From assembly GCF_000471625.1 (NCBI RefSeq), contig NZ_AUSW01000034.1:248001-312000 (forward strand): a stretch of 64,000 nt of DNA. The letters run 5' to 3'. Position numbers and translations under genes: made by a program. Below are positions 1 through 8,136 of the stretch, in pieces. Positions within the stretch are counted from its first letter, which is position 1. The number at the start of each line of letters is the position of its first letter. The notes beneath the pieces were generated by a model. It saw only the letters and a list, made by a program, of their open reading frames with translations, was not told where the DNA came from and searched no databases. This DNA is from Psychrobacter aquaticus CMS 56 (lineage in GTDB: Bacteria; Pseudomonadota; Gammaproteobacteria; Pseudomonadales; Moraxellaceae).

Positions 1-486
1 CACTCCATGGGAGTGAATAACGGTGCTGATCTTAGGCGCATGCCGGCTGCTGTACTGGTGCAAGAGTTTGGCAAACGTGGACAGTTTTATCATGATATTG
101 CGCATGGTCGCGATGAGCGTGCGGTAAAATCTGAGCGTACTTATAAATCAGTAGGTTCAGAAACCACATTTGCAGATAATTTAAATGATGATGACAAATT
201 ACGCATACAAATTTATGAGCAAAACGCCGATGCCTTTAATCAAATGCAAAAAAAACAGCTTATAGCCTATACCATTACACTCAAAGTAAAATATGCAGAC
301 TTTACGCAAATCACCCGTTCACACACGCTATCAACAGCGTTTGATAGTGCCAAATCCGCCCATTATTGGTTGGACAAATTATTTTCAGACATTCCACGCC
401 AGCTGCCGATTCGACTTGTTGGTGTTACTTTTTCATCGCTCACACCCGCTACAGAACTATTACCTCAGTTAAGTTTATTTGAATAA
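1..486 (+). CDS. dinB: DNA polymerase IV, C-terminal part (5' end outside window)
   Basis: Error-prone Y-family translesion polymerase; only the C-terminal ~161 residues are visible, and the frame is open from base 1, so the gene starts before the window. The visible part begins in the thumb region (GADLRRMPAAVLVQEFG), continues through the little-finger domain that follows the conserved stretch KSVGSETTFADNL, and ends in QLSLFE. QLSLF fits the QLxLF beta-clamp-binding motif found at the extreme C terminus of Pol IV, which indicates that this end is intact. The catalytic palm lies outside the window. An ATG at position 7 is internal and not a start. The next gene, queA, begins 178 bases downstream. 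Confidence 0.9.
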   Translation, partial: HSMGVNNGADLRRMPAAVLVQEFGKRGQFYHDIAHGRDERAVKSERTYKSVGSETTFADNLNDDDKLRIQIYEQNADAFNQMQKKQLIAYTITLKVKYADFTQITRSHTLSTAFDSAKSAHYWLDKLFSDIPRQLPIRLVGVTFSSLTPATELLPQLSLFE

Positions 487-664
487 TAGTTAAGATAGTT
501 GATTTTAAAGTGCATTGTTGATTATTCATTATTAGAATTTATTACTTAGGCTATTTATATGTATTAAACAGATTTTATGCGCATCAATCCCTATTAAACT
601 GTCCTTTCATAACTGCGTTTCTGCTACAATTACGCCAAAACTTATATCCATTTAAAGACTGATT

Positions 665-1867
665 ATGACCGATTCCCACGCTGTAAACTCCGATAATAAT
701 ATTCAGATTAATACTAATAAAGATGACGCCGTTTTAGACTATTTGAGCGTTAATGATTATGATTATGAGCTGCCAGACAGCCTGATTGCGCGCTATCCCT
801 TAGCACAGCGCTCCGCTTCAAAGCTTCTGTACTTAGCCACTGATAATCAGAAAAATGTGGCCCACGTAGAGGATCGTTTATTTGCTGAATTGCCTGATTT
901 GTTAAATGCTGGCGATCTCATTGTGTTTAACGACACCAAAGTGATGAAAGCGCGCTTATTTGGTCAAAAAGATACAGGCGGCAAGCTTGAAGCGCTCATT
1001 GAACGCTTGATAAATATTTCAGATTTAGATGCAGCAACTCTACATTTAGAAACTATGGACGGTAAGCTCGTTAATCAAGAACATATAGCTCTGTGCCATG
1101 TTAAGGCCAGTAAAGCGCTCAAACTCGGTCAACGCGTGGCACTTGCTGATGGTCACATGAATGCAGTAATGGTTGGTCGTCAAGATAACTTATTCGTCTT
1201 GGCGTTTGATGCGCCTATTTTGCCGCATTTAGAGCTTTATGGTGAGTTGCCTATTCCGCCCTACTTTGAGCGCCATGCGGATGATACCGACAATACGCGT
1301 TATCAAACGGTCTTTCATGATCCAGCCAAGCTTGCAAGTGTGGCTGCACCCACGGCAAGCTTACACTTTGATGAATCAGTACTCAGTAAACTGGCAGAAA
1401 AAGGCATTAACACGGCTTTTGTCACTTTGCACGTTGGTGCTGGTACCTTCGCTCCAGTCAAAACAGACAATTTACTCAATCACACCATGCATAGCGAATA
1501 TGCGCATCTGCCACAAGCAACCGCTGAGCTTATTAATCAAACACATGCAAACGGTAACCAAGTTATCGCTATTGGTACAACTGTGACTCGTGTCCTTGAA
1601 ACGGCGTATCAAAAAACAGCCGTAAATGGACAAGCGCTTTCTAGTTGGTCAGGCGATACGGATATATTTATTTATCCTGGTTTTAAGTTCGGCGTTATAG
1701 ATCGTTTGCTCACTAATTTTCACTTGCCTAAATCAACACTATTAATGCTGGTGTCGGCATTTTCTGGTAAAGCGGCCATTGAACACGCCTATCAACACGC
1801 TATCACAGAACAATATCGCTTCTTTAGTTATGGCGATGCAATGTTGCTCGACAAAAAAGTCAATTGA
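665..1867 (+). CDS. queA: S-adenosylmethionine:tRNA ribosyltransferase-isomerase QueA
   Basis: Transfers and isomerises the ribosyl group of SAM onto 7-aminomethyl-7-deazaguanine in tRNA, making epoxyqueuosine in the queuosine pathway; cytosolic. Family blocks seen in order: LIVFNDTKVMKARLFG, YFERHADDTDNTRYQTVF, SVAAPTASLHFDE, TLHVGAGTFAPV, GTTVTRVLE, FIYPGFKF and LLTNFHLPKSTLLMLVSAF. The 400 residues exceed the ~350 usual for the family. The excess is mostly an Asn/Asp-rich N-terminal stretch of about 27 residues before the conserved 'YELPDSLIARYP' start. A TTG at 743 would give a normal-length protein, but no ribosome site is seen there, so the ATG at 665 is kept. It stands alone between dinB and the fimV pair. 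The product call is firm; the start is less so. Confidence 0.95.
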   Translation: MTDSHAVNSDNNIQINTNKDDAVLDYLSVNDYDYELPDSLIARYPLAQRSASKLLYLATDNQKNVAHVEDRLFAELPDLLNAGDLIVFNDTKVMKARLFGQKDTGGKLEALIERLINISDLDAATLHLETMDGKLVNQEHIALCHVKASKALKLGQRVALADGHMNAVMVGRQDNLFVLAFDAPILPHLELYGELPIPPYFERHADDTDNTRYQTVFHDPAKLASVAAPTASLHFDESVLSKLAEKGINTAFVTLHVGAGTFAPVKTDNLLNHTMHSEYAHLPQATAELINQTHANGNQVIAIGTTVTRVLETAYQKTAVNGQALSSWSGDTDIFIYPGFKFGVIDRLLTNFHLPKSTLLMLVSAFSGKAAIEHAYQHAITEQYRFFSYGDAMLLDKKVN

Positions 1868-1977
1868 ACACGACTCAAACATTTTTGCATTGGACACAAC
1901 AGTTGTGAAATAAACTGGTAAACTAAACGGTATTTTGTTATAACAGCAAAGACAACTTATATCTTAAAGGGCGGCTC

Positions 1978-3735
1978 ATGTCTTGTCATTTATCTCATCG
2001 CTTGACTACGGTGCATCGCGCGATATCGATGGCATTACTGTGTTCTGTCGGCTATGCCACTCTAGCATCGACTGCACAAGCTGCAACGATTGGCAAAACG
2101 GTGGTGACTTCTGCCCAACATGAGCCTCTAGCTGCCAGTATTGTGGTCACTAATATTCGATCAGCTGATTTTTCAGCCAGTTTGGCAAATCCGATTATTT
2201 ATCAACAAATGGGACTGACACCCACTGATTCGATGACTGTACGTTTCAAGCCTACCTCAGCGACCAGTGGCCAAGTATTCATTACCACATCAAAACCCGT
2301 TTCTAAGCCATTTGCTGATGTCGTATTGGCGATAGAGGATAATGGTCAGCGCAATGTCATTCCTAAAACGTTATTGATGCCACTCGATACTAGCTTACCC
2401 ATTGCAATGCCTAAAAACATCGTAACAGGGGCAAAAAAACCTAACTTACCCAGTGTTTCGGCAAATAATGCCCAACCATTGACGGTGAGAAAAGGTGCGC
2501 CGCCGCCACTAATAGCAGTATCTCAGTCATCATCAACACCCAAGTCATCGACGAGCGAATTGATAGCTTCTAGATTGCCAGCGCCCAGTATTAACGCAGC
2601 TGGTATTCAAGTACCTACTGTGACCACTACATCGCAAAACAACAACCTTACTTATGCCTCTAGCCGCTTAGATAATGGTCGTTTGAATACCACTAAAAAT
2701 ACTGGGACAATTAACATTAGTAGCAATAATAATCAAAATGCAGCCAATAGTGTGATGGATAATAAAACCATTACAAATGACGCAGCCACACTCCCTGACA
2801 AAGCAATGGTGGCAGAAAATGGTAAGCCTAAGACAGCTATCATTACTGACAAACAGTTAGATATTTTAAACATACAAGTCACTCGTCAAATACAGCCAAG
2901 TAGTCAGGCAGATGTTGGTATGATGGCGGCTTCCCCAATCATACCAACACCAAATAATAATAATGCCAATGTCTTAAATCCCAACATTGATATTAGCATT
3001 GCAACTGCTGCAACGAGCAATGTGACTGCTAACACCGTTGCATCTACAGCGCCTAGTAACGTCAAGAACAACGCTTTTTCTGCCAATAAGACAACGAATA
3101 ATAGCACCACAACCCAATATCAAGTACAACGCAACGATAGCCTGTGGGTTATTGCGCAGCAGATCGCCCAAGAAAATAATCTAGACATCCAAACCGTAAT
3201 GAAAGAAATTCAGTCACAAAACCCTGACGCGTTTATTAATAAAGACGCTGGTCAATTAAAGGCTGATGCCAAGCTGAGTTTACCCAGTTATGATGTCCTA
3301 CCTTCTCAAAAGAATTTAGAAGCCGCTATTAGCGCACAAAGACCATATAGCCGCCGAGCACACACTCCAGTAGCAACAAAGACAACCAAGACGTCTGTTA
3401 AGAAATCCTCTGAGACAACTCAAACGGCCAAAGTGCGTAAAAAACCAACAGTTACTAAGACACAAACATTGCCAAAAGCACAATTTTCAGTGCTCGCTCC
3501 TGATAACAATGGTAGTGCAGAAGGTACGCAAGTAAAATCAGCTGCGAAAACAGGTAACGGTCTCAGTACCGATATATTAGCAACGCTCAAAGCATCAAGA
3601 CAAAGTACAGCGTCACAAGCTCAGCGCTTGTCAAAAACCAGTAGTGCGCTTGATAGTTATACTAAAAAAATTCAACTACAGAATCAAAAACTGGCTGAGC
3701 TACAAGCTCGTCTCAAAAAACTACGCAATCAATAA
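1978..3735 (+). CDS. fimV: FimV N-terminal half: periplasmic LysM protein
   Basis: FimV is a polar hub protein that binds peptidoglycan and supports type IV pilus assembly, twitching and polar signalling. This frame carries a signal peptide (residues 1-35, ending STAQA), the conserved FimV N-terminal domain (about 36-140, 'IGKTVVTSAQHEPLAASI'), a long Ser/Thr/Asn-rich linker, a LysM peptidoglycan-binding domain (about 379-440, YQVQRNDSLWVIAQQIA) and a Lys-rich linker. It ends in a coiled coil (about 555-585). An AAAGGGCGG ribosome site precedes the ATG. Single-chain FimV continues from the coiled coil into a transmembrane helix. Here TAA ends the frame, a second in-frame TGA follows at 3745-3747, and the membrane half restarts in the same frame at 3787. 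As written, the product would be a free periplasmic protein. Confidence 0.85.
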   Translation: MSCHLSHRLTTVHRAISMALLCSVGYATLASTAQAATIGKTVVTSAQHEPLAASIVVTNIRSADFSASLANPIIYQQMGLTPTDSMTVRFKPTSATSGQVFITTSKPVSKPFADVVLAIEDNGQRNVIPKTLLMPLDTSLPIAMPKNIVTGAKKPNLPSVSANNAQPLTVRKGAPPPLIAVSQSSSTPKSSTSELIASRLPAPSINAAGIQVPTVTTTSQNNNLTYASSRLDNGRLNTTKNTGTINISSNNNQNAANSVMDNKTITNDAATLPDKAMVAENGKPKTAIITDKQLDILNIQVTRQIQPSSQADVGMMAASPIIPTPNNNNANVLNPNIDISIATAATSNVTANTVASTAPSNVKNNAFSANKTTNNSTTTQYQVQRNDSLWVIAQQIAQENNLDIQTVMKEIQSQNPDAFINKDAGQLKADAKLSLPSYDVLPSQKNLEAAISAQRPYSRRAHTPVATKTTKTSVKKSSETTQTAKVRKKPTVTKTQTLPKAQFSVLAPDNNGSAEGTQVKSAAKTGNGLSTDILATLKASRQSTASQAQRLSKTSSALDSYTKKIQLQNQKLAELQARLKKLRNQ

Positions 3736-3786
3736 TTGCCTGACTGATCAACGCAGTATGCCATGATCATAGGCGTGGGAATAACT

Positions 3787-5439
3787 ATGGACAATATGCT
3801 ATATATCATCGCCGGATTGGTGCTTATCTTATTAGTAGCTGGTTTAGTATTGCGCAAAAACAAAGCACAGAAACCTTCAGTGCCGCCGCATGTCATACCA
3901 AAACAGAACACTGCTACCCAAACCACGGCGACTAAAAACAATTACGACACGCCTGCCCCAAGCCATACAGATGACAATAAATTCGATCCTATTATGATTG
4001 CCCAACGTTTTATGGATCAGCAGCGCTATGACAAAGCCATTGAAACGCTCGATCGAGGGCTGAAAGAAAAACCGAATGATAGCCAGTTGTCTCTTAAGCT
4101 ACTTAGTATCTACGCTACCATCGATCAACCTGAAAGCTTTAATACCGTTTACGAGACTATCAAGGCGCGTAACGACTCAGATGCTATTGCACGAGCCAAT
4201 GAGTTAAAAGGGTTGTATTTTGAAGAACAAAATTCAGTATTCGCACAAGAAGTACCGGCAGAAGACAATACCAATTTCCAAAGTATAGATTTCGACTTAC
4301 CACCCCCACCCACCCAAATCGATAATAATAAAACTCAGTCTGACCAAACACCTGCTGAGAATAGTAGCCCTACCTTAATCAATGAGTCTGTCGATACACC
4401 AGTATTCTCAAATGAACGGGATGAGATTAACGCTACTACCGAAAATGTAGAAGACGACTTTGATCTTACGCTAAGCGACTTCGAGAATGATTTTGACGAA
4501 CCTACTACTACCGCCACATCAATAGACGTTTCAGACGATGAAAGCTTTGATACATCTACTATTGATAGTACAGATGCCATCGAAGATAAAGATATTAGCG
4601 ACTTCGATTTTAGTTTCGATATCTCTGAAGCAGACAATGCGCCAACTGAACCTGCTGTCACGTCGAATACAGCCGACAGCGCTACCGAAACGATGGCGTT
4701 AGATCATGAAGAGTTTATTTTAGACTTTGATGACTTGACAACGGATGATGATAAAAATACGGAAAAACCGATTGTTGAAGCAGTGAATGTCGACACCACT
4801 CAAAACATTGAAGATGACTTTACGTTATCTTTAGAAGGTTTTGAGGAATTGGATAACTCGAATAGCACAAAGACTGTATTAGAAAACGAGAAGCCTATCC
4901 TCGAACAAAGTCATGATATCGATAATTTTGTGCTTGAAGACAGTAGCTTTGAAGACTACACGTTAGATGATACCTTTCAAGAGAGTAATCTTAAAGAAAG
5001 CAGTCTTGTAGACAGTAATTTTGAACCTAATCATCTTGAAGAACAATCATTCGATGAATATGATTTAGAAAGTCCTCTTACTGAAGCGTCAAGGATCGCG
5101 CCAACTGCACCTTTACTATTTGATGATAACACTCTATTAGATGATGACTTTGAAGCTGGCTCTTTGGTAGCAACCACTCCAGAAGCTCCAGTCGAAATCA
5201 ACACTGACATTGCTACTGAAGCAAATGTTGAAACAGCAGAAGATTTTTCAGCACGTTTTTCAGCAGACTTTGATTTTGTAAAATCGTTAGACAGTAATCA
5301 GGTAACTTTAGATTTGGCTGGTCAATACCTACAACTGGGTGAATATGACAGTGCCAAACGCTTGCTCAATGAAGTGATAATTCAAGGCAACAGCGAACAG
5401 CAAAAACAAGCACGATTGTTACTTGAGCGTACCGCATAA
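3787..5439 (+). CDS. fimV: FimV C-terminal half: membrane-anchored cytoplasmic TPR protein
   Basis: Begins with a transmembrane helix (MLYIIAGLVLILLVAGLVL, residues 4-22) and a basic stop-transfer segment. A TPR-like region follows (about 65-130: FMDQQRYDKAIETLDRGL), then a very acidic Asp/Glu/Ser/Thr-rich region of some 330 residues. The conserved FimV C-terminal domain is at the end (about 485-550: TLDLAGQYLQLGEYDSAKRLLNEVI). The start at 3787 is preferred because GTGGGA sits six bases before it. An in-frame ATG at 3763 would add eight residues but lacks a good ribosome site. It lies 51 bases after, and in the same frame as, the N-terminal half. The inner-membrane location and cytoplasmic TPR role follow the Pseudomonas FimV family. 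A strong terminator follows. Confidence 0.82.
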   Translation: MDNMLYIIAGLVLILLVAGLVLRKNKAQKPSVPPHVIPKQNTATQTTATKNNYDTPAPSHTDDNKFDPIMIAQRFMDQQRYDKAIETLDRGLKEKPNDSQLSLKLLSIYATIDQPESFNTVYETIKARNDSDAIARANELKGLYFEEQNSVFAQEVPAEDNTNFQSIDFDLPPPPTQIDNNKTQSDQTPAENSSPTLINESVDTPVFSNERDEINATTENVEDDFDLTLSDFENDFDEPTTTATSIDVSDDESFDTSTIDSTDAIEDKDISDFDFSFDISEADNAPTEPAVTSNTADSATETMALDHEEFILDFDDLTTDDDKNTEKPIVEAVNVDTTQNIEDDFTLSLEGFEELDNSNSTKTVLENEKPILEQSHDIDNFVLEDSSFEDYTLDDTFQESNLKESSLVDSNFEPNHLEEQSFDEYDLESPLTEASRIAPTAPLLFDDNTLLDDDFEAGSLVATTPEAPVEINTDIATEANVETAEDFSARFSADFDFVKSLDSNQVTLDLAGQYLQLGEYDSAKRLLNEVIIQGNSEQQKQARLLLERTA

Positions 5440-5457
5440 TAAATAATCGGTTCTCTT

Positions 5458-5508
5458 ATCATTCAGTACTTTATGGTTATAGACGTAGAGTACTGAATGA
5501 TTTTTTTG
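5458..5508 (+). terminator. Rho-independent terminator after the fimV pair
   Basis: A perfect 13-base inverted repeat (ATCATTCAGTACT at 5458-5470, AGTACTGAATGAT at 5489-5501) with an 18-base loop is followed by TTTTTT. It closes the fimV unit. Confidence 0.85.
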
Positions 5509-5575
5509 CATTTAGCCCTGATATTATCTATCATTAGACTCCTTCTCTTTCACATTCTTTCATTGTGCCACTATT

Positions 5576-6676
5576 ATGCTAGCCTCTGCTATGACAAAGA
5601 CCGTATCTGACCCTATTCAACTGATTTATGCTGGTGGTACTTTTGGTAGCTATGGGCGACCTTTAGCGCCGTTGTCAGCAGAAGTGTTTTTACCTACTTT
5701 AAAAAAACTACTGTTAGAGCAAGACAACGCTGCCAATTTACCGAATATCTCATGGTTAGACAATCCGCTGATTAAAGACAGTAGCCAACTTACTCCTAGC
5801 GATTTTATACATTTCTATCAATTGCTACTGACCGCTTATGCGCAAGGTGATAAACGCTTTGTTTTAATCACTGGCACTGATACTTTAAGTTATCTAGGCG
5901 CTTTTTTAGCAGAAGCTTTTGCAGGTAGCGATATTTGTGTCGTTTTAACCGCAAGTATGCGCCCCTTACTAGACAGTGAGGTACTGAACTCCTACTGTAT
6001 CGATACTCACAGCGATGCTTGGGACAACCTTAATGATTCGTTGAAATTGGCAGCGGCTGGTGAGTCAGGCGTCAAAATTGGTTTTGGCGGTGAATCGTGG
6101 CCTGCACAAACTGTACAGAAAATCCACAGTCATGACTTGATGGCATTTACAGGTCATTTTCGGGCAGCATATCCAGCCAATAGTTATATAAAAAATCTAC
6201 CAGATATCCGTCGACAGCATTGGCTTGATGATCAGAAAAAAGCACTGAGTAGCATTCAAACACGCGCCGAGCACGCGCGCATCCATGCGATATATTGTTT
6301 GCCTAATGACGCCAAAGTCATTAACAATCAACTAACTGCCTTATTATCGCAACCGCCATGCGGCATCATCCTGTTGGGGTTTGGTTCAGGTAATGTTCCT
6401 TATTCAGCAGCGCTAGCAGAGACGTTAGAGCTTGCCCACAAAGAAGGACACATGGTGATATGTGCCAGTCAGTGTCCCTTTGGCGGCGTTAGTGACAGTT
6501 ACGCCGCTGGCAGTTGGCAATATAACCATCACGTGATTACTGGTGGGCGTCTGACTATTCCCGCTATTTATGCACGATTGTTGTGGTTGCTATTGCGTTA
6601 TGACAGTCCAGCCAGACGCCGGCAGCGCTGGTTGAACAATAGTAATCAGGCTGGAACCAGTATCAAAAAACGATAA
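5576..6676 (+). CDS. Asparaginase-family amidohydrolase
   Basis: Hydrolyses L-asparagine to aspartate and ammonia, by family. The two conserved catalytic blocks are visible: the N-terminal nucleophile segment LIYAGGTFGSYG (about residues 17-28) and the second active-site segment ITGTDTLSYLGAFLAEAF (about 98-115). The later block VVLTASMRPLLDSE corresponds to the usual 'LTGAMRP' region. The length of 366 residues is somewhat above the ~330 typical for the family. No signal peptide is evident, so it is probably cytoplasmic, like the type I enzymes. A second in-frame ATG at 5591 (MTKTVSDPIQL) may be the real start, since neither has a strong ribosome site. truA follows 25 bases later and may be co-transcribed. 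Substrate preference (Asn versus Gln) cannot be read. Confidence 0.85.
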   Translation: MLASAMTKTVSDPIQLIYAGGTFGSYGRPLAPLSAEVFLPTLKKLLLEQDNAANLPNISWLDNPLIKDSSQLTPSDFIHFYQLLLTAYAQGDKRFVLITGTDTLSYLGAFLAEAFAGSDICVVLTASMRPLLDSEVLNSYCIDTHSDAWDNLNDSLKLAAAGESGVKIGFGGESWPAQTVQKIHSHDLMAFTGHFRAAYPANSYIKNLPDIRRQHWLDDQKKALSSIQTRAEHARIHAIYCLPNDAKVINNQLTALLSQPPCGIILLGFGSGNVPYSAALAETLELAHKEGHMVICASQCPFGGVSDSYAAGSWQYNHHVITGGRLTIPAIYARLLWLLLRYDSPARRRQRWLNNSNQAGTSIKKR

Positions 6677-6701
6677 ACGACGCTCAAACACCTTTAACTT
6701 C

Positions 6702-7559
6702 ATGAGCTTAAAAACTATAATGTCTGAGAATGAAATTACTGAAACTGAACGTTTACCAACTTATACTTTGGCAATTGCTATTGAGTTTTTAGGCACACAT
6801 TATCATGGCTGGCAGCGGCAACGAGAAGTGCTGGGTGTGCAACAAGCGTTAGAGACAGCTATCAGTAAAGTCGCTAACGAACCAGTAGAAGTCATTGCCG
6901 CTGGGCGTACTGATGCCAGTGTACATGCCAGCAATATGATTGCTCATTTCACCACTCAAGCATATCGCCCCACACACAACTGGTTACGCGGCGTGAACAG
7001 CTTATTACCTGATGACATTGCACTACGCTGGATTCAACAGATGCCAGCCGATTTCCACGCGCGCTTTGGCGCCATTGCCCGTCGTTACCGGTATATTACC
7101 CTCAATCAAGCGCAGCGCCCTGCGATACTCAATCATCAAGTGACTCATATATACGAGCCGCTTGATTTGGCAGCGATGCAACTGGCTGCGGCTGACATCG
7201 TGGGTACTCATGATTTTAGCAGCTACCGCGCTGCCGCCTGTCAATCCAATCAGCCAGTGCGTACCGTGAGTCATGCTAACCTTTTCGCTCATGGGCCATT
7301 CATCGTTTTTGACATTCAAGCAGATGGGTTTTTGCATCATATGGTACGCAATTTAATGGGCACGTTATACGCCATAGGTAGACAAGAGCTAGCGCCAGCA
7401 GATTTTTTAAATATCTTAAATAAAAAAGATCGTACGATTGCACCGCCTACTGCTTCTGGCGATGGCCTATATTTTATTAATGCTTACTACCCCGAGCATT
7501 TCCAGAAACTATTACCAAACGCGCCTCTAACGCCTATGTGGCTAAACCTACCCGACTAA
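6702..7559 (+). CDS. truA: tRNA pseudouridine(38-40) synthase TruA
   Basis: Isomerises uridines 38-40 in the tRNA anticodon arm. Seen: AIEFLGTHYHGWQRQ near the N terminus, the catalytic-Asp motif AAGRTDASVHA (about residues 66-76), the block FHARFGAIARRYRY and the C-terminal FLHHMVRNLMGTLYAIG. The length of 285 residues is normal for TruA. Two starts are possible, ATG at 6702 and ATG at 6720 (MSENEITETERLP); neither has a clear Shine-Dalgarno sequence, so the longer one is kept. It lies 25 bases after the asparaginase gene on the same strand, so co-transcription is likely. Confidence 0.95.
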   Translation: MSLKTIMSENEITETERLPTYTLAIAIEFLGTHYHGWQRQREVLGVQQALETAISKVANEPVEVIAAGRTDASVHASNMIAHFTTQAYRPTHNWLRGVNSLLPDDIALRWIQQMPADFHARFGAIARRYRYITLNQAQRPAILNHQVTHIYEPLDLAAMQLAAADIVGTHDFSSYRAAACQSNQPVRTVSHANLFAHGPFIVFDIQADGFLHHMVRNLMGTLYAIGRQELAPADFLNILNKKDRTIAPPTASGDGLYFINAYYPEHFQKLLPNAPLTPMWLNLPD

Positions 7560-7619
7560 ATTAATATAAGTCGGCATACATATCACTTACATGCTGTCAA
7601 GTCAAAAGCAGGTTCTGTA

Positions 7620-7648
7620 TTGCTTTAATCTACTAACTTACGTATAAT
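7620..7648 (+). promoter_or_regulatory. Likely sigma-70 promoter of infA
   Basis: TTGCTT at 7620-7625 and a consensus TATAAT at 7643-7648 are separated by exactly 17 bases, 32 bases before the infA start. The -10 match is perfect; the -35 match is partial. Confidence 0.5.
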
Positions 7649-7680
7649 ATGGGCTTATTTTTAATTGATTGATACAAATT

Positions 7681-7902
7681 ATGGCAAAAGACGATATTAT
7701 TGAATTTGAAGGCGAAGTCATCGACACCCTTCCTAATACTTTGTTTAAAGTTCGTTTAGAAAATGGACATGAAATCATTGCGCACATCTCAGGTAAGATG
7801 CGTAAACATTACATTCGTATCTTGACGGGTGATAAAGTTAAGGTAGAAATGACACCTTATGACCTATCTAAAGGTCGCATCACTTACCGTGGTAAAAACT
7901 AA
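7681..7902 (+). CDS. infA: Translation initiation factor IF-1
   Basis: Small OB-fold protein that binds the 30S A site during initiation. The start at 7681 gives [13 protein letters not shown], matching the universal IF-1 N terminus. The frame is open four codons further upstream (ATACAA), which is rejected as an overcall. Conserved core seen: [21 protein letters not shown] and [20 protein letters not shown]. The length of 73 residues is one or two more than usual. It is monocistronic: its own promoter lies upstream and a bidirectional terminator downstream at 8087-8120. Confidence 0.97.
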   Translation: MAKDDIIEFEGEVIDTLPNTLFKVRLENGHEIIAHISGKMRKHYIRILTGDKVKVEMTPYDLSKGRITYRGKN

Positions 7903-8086
7903 ATACTCGTTAACTACAATGGTTATGAACGTATTTGTAAAGATACAGCCAATAGCCGAATAGCTACTTTTTCGCTGATATAAATGATTGGGTAGTTTAA
8001 ATGATAATAATAATGAAAACGTCTACCTGCTCATTATTGCCTATCAATGTTTTAGTTATTTAGTATGAGCTGTCTTTTCTTACCAT

Positions 8087-8120
8087 AAAAAATACCGCTA
8101 AATTTCAGCGGTATTTTTTT
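8087..8120. terminator. Bidirectional terminator between infA and the L,D-transpeptidase gene
   Basis: AAATACCGCT and AGCGGTATTT form a perfect stem with A-runs on the left and T-runs on the right, so it can stop transcription from both convergent genes. It lies 17 bases from the stop of the minus-strand gene. Confidence 0.85.
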
Positions 8121-8136
8121 GTCTATATTTTCTCGT

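Noticed and set aside
4335..4661. Ser-rich minus-strand frame inside the FimV C-terminal half
   Set aside because: Mirror image of the acidic Asp/Glu/Ser repeats, which read as Ser/Val on the other strand.
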